From an uncultured Clostridia bacterium (GTDB taxonomy: Bacteria > Bacillota > Clostridia > UBA1381), in assembly GCA_934454745.1 (NCBI GenBank), contig CAKSGP010000032.1:1-9053 (forward strand): a stretch of DNA of 9,053 bases. The letters run 5' to 3'. Shown here piece by piece: positions 4,680-9,053 of the stretch. The position numbers and the translations under genes were made by a program. The notes below the pieces were generated by a model. That model was not told the DNA's origin, searched no databases, and was given only the letters and a program-made list of their open reading frames with translations. Within the stretch, counting starts at the first letter, position 1. Each line of letters starts with the position of its first letter.

Positions 4680-6494
4680 ATGTCAAGATTTGTAATAGAA
4701 TGCCCAAAATGCGGGAAATATGTTGAAGCCAAAAGCGGACTTTTCGGTACAACATTTTTAGGAACAAAAACTATTGACTGTACTTGTGGATATACCATAA
4801 ACGTAAAAGCTGACAAGGTTACCTCACGAATCTGTGCGCATTGCGGCAACAACGTCATTTTTGACCAGCGCAAGGGTGAAAATGCGATCTGTCCTGTATG
4901 CCACGAAAAAATAAACACCAGAGAGAGTATGTCTACACTTGCAGAATTTTCCTGTCCATCTTGTTCGTGCCACCTTTCTGCAGATAAAAATGCAAAAAAA
5001 TATACCTGTCCTCTTTGCAATACAGAAATTTCTGTGCAACAGCAGATAGCAAAGGAAGCCGAAAAAAATAAGGGACTTGCCAGCGTTATCAAATACGAGG
5101 GTGAAAACGATGTTATTGTCTGGAAACACCCTATCGAGGATTTTAATCTTGGCTCTCAGCTTATTGTTCACGAATCGCAGGAAGCTATTTTCTTCAAGGA
5201 CGGTCAGGCTCTCGACTTATTCGGTGCAGGACGCTATACGCTTGCAACACAGAATCTGCCTCTTCTTGAAGAGCTTTACAAGCTGCCCACTAATGCAGAC
5301 ACAATATTCCATTCTGAGGTATATTTTATAAATATGACCACCCAGATGGGCATAAAATGGGGCACAGACAGCAAAGTGCGCCTTTTTGATCCTGCATCAG
5401 GTCTTCATATTGAAATCGGAGCATGCGGTAATTTCAATCTTCGTGTTATAAATTCAAGAAGGCTTCTTCTTAAAGTTGTAGGAACAATGTCTTCACTTTC
5501 ACAGGCAGATCTGGCTTATGACAGCGAAGCTTATGAAGCGGATGGCAATTCATTCCGTGTAAAGGAATATACAGCAAAATTCAAGTCACTTATCATGACA
5601 AAGGTCAAGAGCAATCTTGCCCGTGCGATAAAGAAAAATAATATCAACATTCTTGAAATAGATTCTTATCTTGATATTCTTTCAGACAATATGAGAGATA
5701 TTGTTAACGAAACATTGGACGAGTATGGTCTTACCATGCCTGAATTCCATATCACAACAATTATGACTCCCGATGACGACCCGGATTTCAAGCGTTTGAA
5801 AAAACAGTTTGCTGACAAAACACTGAAAGTTCGTGAAGAAGAGATACGAAAGGCAGAAGCGGAAGCTGCACAGAAACGAAAGATCCTTGAAGCACAGACT
5901 GAGGCACAGCTTAAAATGGTAAGCGCCCAGGGGGAAGCCGAGGCACTTAAAATCAAGGCGCAGGCAGAAGCAGAGGCTTACAAAGCGCAGGCTTACGCTG
6001 AAGCAGAAGAAATGCGTGCAAAGGGATACACATATCAGCAGGAAACAGCCCGTCAGGTCGGTTTGGAGGCAATGCAGAACGGCATAACAGGCAGTTCCTT
6101 CGGCGGCAGTCTGGGAGATGTTGCAGGATTAGGTGTAACCTTGGGTGCTATGGGCGGAGTACTAAATATGACCCGAGATGCACTTTCCCCTATCATGGAT
6201 TCATCGGCATCTATAGGCTCGGGTATTGCAAATGCTGTGCAGACTCCGGCATCTAATATATGGGATTGCTCATGCGGTGCAAAAAATATAACATCAAAAT
6301 TCTGCCCTGAATGTGGAGCAAAGAAACCCGAACCGCCTAAACCCTGGAACTGCGTATGCGGTGCAAGCGGAATAACATCAAAGTTTTGCCCTGAATGTGG
6401 AAAAACCAAGCCAACAACATGGGACTGCTCCTGCGGTAAAACAGGTATAACAAGCAAATTCTGTCCCGAATGCGGACATCCGAAGGGAGAATAA
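4680..6494 (+). CDS. SPFH-domain (YdjI/'virion core protein'-type) protein with zinc ribbons at both ends
   Basis: A 604-residue protein. The N-terminal 118 residues contain three zinc-binding modules: C8/C11/C34/C36, C52/C55/C71/C74 and C92/C95/C110/C113. An SPFH (band 7) domain follows at about 145-350. An Ala/Glu/Lys-rich coiled coil fills about 370-460, ending with YTYQQETARQVGLEAMQNG, an ending I associate with this subfamily. A glycine-rich hydrophobic stretch (about 468-520) is followed by three tandem zinc ribbons of the form W(D/N)C-x-CG...ITSKFCPECG (starting at W528, W556, W581). SPFH proteins oligomerise on membranes and organise microdomains; B. subtilis YdjI, a zinc-ribbon SPFH protein, works with PspA and small membrane proteins in envelope stress. 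There is no predicted signal peptide or strong transmembrane helix, so membrane contact probably needs a partner such as the next gene. Ribosome binding site GAGGAGG at 4666-4672. It lies 49 bases after the TIR gene and 2 bases before the next start. Confidence 0.9.
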   Translation: MSRFVIECPKCGKYVEAKSGLFGTTFLGTKTIDCTCGYTINVKADKVTSRICAHCGNNVIFDQRKGENAICPVCHEKINTRESMSTLAEFSCPSCSCHLSADKNAKKYTCPLCNTEISVQQQIAKEAEKNKGLASVIKYEGENDVIVWKHPIEDFNLGSQLIVHESQEAIFFKDGQALDLFGAGRYTLATQNLPLLEELYKLPTNADTIFHSEVYFINMTTQMGIKWGTDSKVRLFDPASGLHIEIGACGNFNLRVINSRRLLLKVVGTMSSLSQADLAYDSEAYEADGNSFRVKEYTAKFKSLIMTKVKSNLARAIKKNNINILEIDSYLDILSDNMRDIVNETLDEYGLTMPEFHITTIMTPDDDPDFKRLKKQFADKTLKVREEEIRKAEAEAAQKRKILEAQTEAQLKMVSAQGEAEALKIKAQAEAEAYKAQAYAEAEEMRAKGYTYQQETARQVGLEAMQNGITGSSFGGSLGDVAGLGVTLGAMGGVLNMTRDALSPIMDSSASIGSGIANAVQTPASNIWDCSCGAKNITSKFCPECGAKKPEPPKPWNCVCGASGITSKFCPECGKTKPTTWDCSCGKTGITSKFCPECGHPKGE

Positions 6495-6496
6495 TT

Positions 6497-7189
6497 ATGG
6501 ATAAGAAAACAGGTTCAGTAATTTCAATATATGCAATTATTTTTGTAATTTATAACATCCTTTTTTGGGTAATTCCGTTTCCTAAAAACTCTGCCTCAAT
6601 GGTTGTATATGTATTCTCGCTTTTATCTATAGTTACAGCTTTGGGAATCACGTATATTGCGTTTGCAAAAGGGAATGGTATTAAATCAAAAATATATGGT
6701 TTTCCTATTTTTAAGGTAGGAATTATGTATGCAGCAATCCAAATTATATTTGGTATTATTATTTTTGTATTTGGATGCTTTACAGAGGTTCCGGTGTGGA
6801 TTTCTATTGTATTGTCAGTAATTCTTGCAGGACTTGTTGCGATAGGAGTAATTGCAACAGATAACGCAAGAGATATTATTGATGAGCAGGAAGCTGAAAC
6901 TATAAGAAGAACAAAGACCGTTACACAGTTCAGATTAAGCATTGACAATATTGTGGATATGTGTAAGGACGCTGAATTGAAGAAAAAGCTGTCATACCTT
7001 TCAGAGGACTTCAAATATAGTGATCCTATGTCCGCTCCTGAACTTGAAGAAATCGAAAAGAAAATCAAGGATGCTGTAGACGAACTTAAATATTTTGTTG
7101 ACAACGGTGATGAAAAAGCTTCTGACAAAGCTGAGCAAATAAAAATAATGCTTGCTGACAGAAACAGACAGTGTAAAATGTATAAGTAA
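6497..7189 (+). CDS. Four-helix membrane protein with cytosolic helical tail
   Basis: A 230-residue protein with four hydrophobic helices (about 8-26, 35-56, 71-94 and 99-121), followed by a charged, helical cytosolic domain (125-230) with the segment SAPELEEIEKKIKDAVDELK. I do not recognise a named family. Position directly after a zinc-ribbon SPFH gene resembles the arrangement of YdjI with its membrane partners YdjG/YdjH in B. subtilis, so it may be the membrane anchor or partner of the SPFH protein. That is inference from context; no specific similarity to YdjH can be shown here. The ATG at 6497 is chosen rather than an in-frame ATG at 6470: it begins 2 bases after the SPFH stop, with AAGGGAGA overlapping the upstream stop region as ribosome binding site, and the nine extra residues would be polar and out of character before the first helix. 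The pair is almost certainly translationally coupled. Confidence 0.85.
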   Translation: MDKKTGSVISIYAIIFVIYNILFWVIPFPKNSASMVVYVFSLLSIVTALGITYIAFAKGNGIKSKIYGFPIFKVGIMYAAIQIIFGIIIFVFGCFTEVPVWISIVLSVILAGLVAIGVIATDNARDIIDEQEAETIRRTKTVTQFRLSIDNIVDMCKDAELKKKLSYLSEDFKYSDPMSAPELEEIEKKIKDAVDELKYFVDNGDEKASDKAEQIKIMLADRNRQCKMYK

Positions 7190-7201
7190 GGGGGTTTTAT
7201 T

Positions 7202-9053
7202 ATGGCAATGTTCAAATGTAAAATGTGCGGTGGTGACCTTTGTGTAAGCGAAGCAACCAAAGTTATAGAATGTGATTACTGCGGAACAAAACAGACAATT
7301 CCGTCAATGGATAACGAGAAGAAAATAAATTTATTTAAACGTGCAAACAGACTGCGATTTGCCAATGAATTTGACAAAGCTGCGTTGGTATATGAAAGCA
7401 TTGTAGCTGAATTTTCCAGCGAATCAGAGGCATATTGGGGCCTTTGTTTGTGTAAGTATGGCATTGAATATGTCGACGATCCTCGGACAGCACAAAAAGT
7501 GCCCACTTGTCACCGCACAATTAATAAAAGTATATTCGATGATGATGATTTTCAATCCGCAATAAGCTATTCGGATAGTATTTCGGAAGAAATTTACAAT
7601 AGTGAAGCAAAGGAAATTGACCGCTTGCAAAAAGAAAGCCTTGTAATTGCAAGCAAAGAGGAACCTTTCGATATTTTCATCTGCTACAAGGAAACCGCTG
7701 AAGATGGTCAGCGAACAAAGGATAGTGTTCTGGCGCAAGATATGTATGATAAGCTCACTGAAAAGGGTTACAAAATATTTTTTTCAAGAATTACTCTTGA
7801 GGATAAACTTGGTAAAGAGTATGAACCATATATTTATTCTGCACTTAATTCTGCAAAAATAATGTTATGTGTAGGCACCAAAAACGAACATTTTGAGGCT
7901 GTATGGGTAAAGAATGAATGGAACCGTTTCCTTAATATGATGAAGTCAGATAAGGATAAGGTGCTAATACCTTGCTATGAAGATATGGACGCTTATGATA
8001 TGCCAAAGGAGTTTAAAAATCTGCAAGGTCAAGATATGAGTAAAATTGGCTTTATGCAAGATTTGGTAAGAGGTATAGAAAAAATTATTCCCCTGAATCG
8101 GACAGATTCACCAAATTCTTATAATAATACGCTAAAAATACAAAACAATATAAAATTCAGCAAATGTACAAAATGCGGAAGTGTTTTGCCTGCAGGTACA
8201 ATAAGCTGTTCACATTGCTATTCACAAGAAATGCAAATAATCTCTGTTGATGATGCTTACAAACATTTTTTAAAGCTTGCGGAAAACTACAGTGAAAACA
8301 ATATAAAACTCAGAGAAATTGAAGAAGTATTTAAAAGCAACAATATGTCAAAAGATTTCAGATACCATCATTTGTGCTTTATAAACCTTACATCAACTTC
8401 TCAAATGTATGATTGCTACTCCTTTGATCGACCTGATGCTGTTGAATGCATTAATAAGGCGATAAAATCAGCTTCAGGAAAAGATAAGCAGGAATTAAAG
8501 GATTTGTTGATAAGACTTAATGAAAAAACAGTTGAAGAACGTCGTGAAATGATATCGGATAGTTTGACATTATTGAAAAAAGGCAAGAAAAAAAACTATG
8601 GATATGCTGATGAAATATATGCAAAAGAAATAAAATCTGTATTCTCTCTCCCGATAAATTATTATGATTTTGATGACAAAGCAAACAAATCTGAAGAGAA
8701 TATCATAAAATCTAACCGCAGGCATATGCAGAAATATTCAAATGAATTGAATGGTATGAGAAGAAGACTGAAAAGCAACATGCAACAACGGGAACAAGCT
8801 TTATATGTCGTTAAAGAAAGGGAACGTTCAACAAAAACACTTGAAGTATTCCACAAATATGTTATATGGGCAATATTGATTCTTGGGTATATTGTTATAG
8901 AGAATGCAATGCCGAATGGTACAGGGTGGTTTGGCGTTGAGGTTGGATGGACTGTTTTGATTGTAATTGTTAAGATAGTGCTTTATTTTGTTCAGAATAG
9001 TATGGAGAGCAGCTGTGCAAGTCAAAGAAAAAACATTGATATCAGGTATAAGT
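7202..9053 (+). CDS. Second zinc-ribbon/TPR-like/TIR protein, different C-terminus (3' end outside window)
   Basis: Open without a stop from ATG 7202 to the window end (617 complete codons). AAGGGGG at 7188-7194 is the ribosome binding site, overlapping the stop of the preceding gene. Residues 1-296 align without gaps to the first TIR protein: zinc ribbon C6/C9/C24/C27, TPR-like helices, TIR domain with FDIFICYKE and the W-V-K-N-E motif (E239). Over 154-296 I count about 26 differences in 143 residues. After that the two diverge fully. This one has a second zinc ribbon (C322, C325, C336, C339), a long helical region with charged coiled-coil stretches (about 350-550), and two hydrophobic segments (about 554-572 and 583-600), then more sequence beyond the window. 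It is probably a cytosolic TIR effector held at the membrane by its C-terminus. Same-strand spacing of 12 bases places it in the operon with the SPFH and membrane-protein genes. Confidence 0.88.
   Translation, partial: MAMFKCKMCGGDLCVSEATKVIECDYCGTKQTIPSMDNEKKINLFKRANRLRFANEFDKAALVYESIVAEFSSESEAYWGLCLCKYGIEYVDDPRTAQKVPTCHRTINKSIFDDDDFQSAISYSDSISEEIYNSEAKEIDRLQKESLVIASKEEPFDIFICYKETAEDGQRTKDSVLAQDMYDKLTEKGYKIFFSRITLEDKLGKEYEPYIYSALNSAKIMLCVGTKNEHFEAVWVKNEWNRFLNMMKSDKDKVLIPCYEDMDAYDMPKEFKNLQGQDMSKIGFMQDLVRGIEKIIPLNRTDSPNSYNNTLKIQNNIKFSKCTKCGSVLPAGTISCSHCYSQEMQIISVDDAYKHFLKLAENYSENNIKLREIEEVFKSNNMSKDFRYHHLCFINLTSTSQMYDCYSFDRPDAVECINKAIKSASGKDKQELKDLLIRLNEKTVEERREMISDSLTLLKKGKKKNYGYADEIYAKEIKSVFSLPINYYDFDDKANKSEENIIKSNRRHMQKYSNELNGMRRRLKSNMQQREQALYVVKERERSTKTLEVFHKYVIWAILILGYIVIENAMPNGTGWFGVEVGWTVLIVIVKIVLYFVQNSMESSCASQRKNIDIRYK

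Noticed and set aside
6053..6457. 134-codon minus-strand frame with repeats
   Set aside because: Antisense of the three tandem zinc ribbons of the SPFH gene; its repeated HSGQNFDVI pattern is only the reverse of the ribbon codons.
6261..6494. Repeats at the end of the SPFH gene as a CRISPR-like or DNA repeat array
   Set aside because: The repeats are in frame, imperfect at the DNA level, and encode cysteine-spaced zinc ribbons, so they are protein repeats.
6470..6499. Upstream in-frame ATG at 6470 as start of the membrane protein
   Set aside because: It lies inside the SPFH gene without its own ribosome binding site; ATG 6497 has a good one and gives a proper first membrane helix.
6550..7260. 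236-codon minus-strand frame opposite the four-helix membrane protein
   Set aside because: Serine/isoleucine-rich antisense of a hydrophobic gene, no start signals, and overlaps two well-supported plus-strand genes and their ribosome binding sites.
1..9053. tRNA, rRNA, CRISPR array or complete insertion sequence
   Set aside because: No cloverleaf, rRNA segment, regularly spaced repeat array or transposase was recognised on either strand.

Overview
The window looks like an accessory stretch of a low-GC Gram-positive genome, most likely a gut Clostridia/Ruminococcaceae-type organism. The basis is AT-rich DNA, strong purine-rich ribosome binding sites (GGAGG, AAGGGG), textbook sigma-A promoters (two exact TTGACA-17-TATAAT), and protein families I associate with Ruminococcus-like genomes. 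This is inference from style; no rRNA or housekeeping marker is present.

Layout. (1) Positions 1-235: the tail of an unidentified gene, then a complete 55-residue excisionase-type helix-turn-helix protein, hinting at a mobile element to the left. (2) Positions 236-2421 form a decay zone. It holds a gene-free stretch, a signal-peptide fragment of a secreted protein, a minus-strand XRE-family regulator broken by an exact 8-bp tandem duplication, a SLOG/DprA-like gene broken near its N-terminus, and a zinc-ribbon/TIR gene remnant that has lost its centre. (3) Positions 2418-2600 hold a very regular inverted-repeat element that folds into a compact four-way junction, followed by a fifth hairpin. 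(4) Positions 2783-9053 are a same-strand cluster of four genes: a zinc-ribbon-TPR-TIR protein with an Ig-like domain and four membrane helices; an SPFH (stomatin/flotillin-like, YdjI/'virion core protein'-type) protein with zinc ribbons at both ends; a four-helix membrane protein; and a second zinc-ribbon-TIR protein with a different C-terminus, running off the window end.

How the genes may work together. The two TIR proteins share an almost identical first 296 residues, including the glutamate expected of NAD-consuming TIR enzymes (E239), then switch to unrelated membrane-attached tails. They flank an SPFH scaffold protein and a small membrane protein. In Bacillus subtilis a related zinc-ribbon SPFH protein (YdjI) works with PspA and small membrane proteins in envelope protection. 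My reading is that this is a membrane-associated stress or anti-phage module: SPFH and membrane partners organise or sense the membrane, and TIR domains act as effectors or signal generators. The families are recognisable; the combined system and its function are inference. The broken third TIR copy upstream suggests the TIR part of the locus duplicates and turns over.
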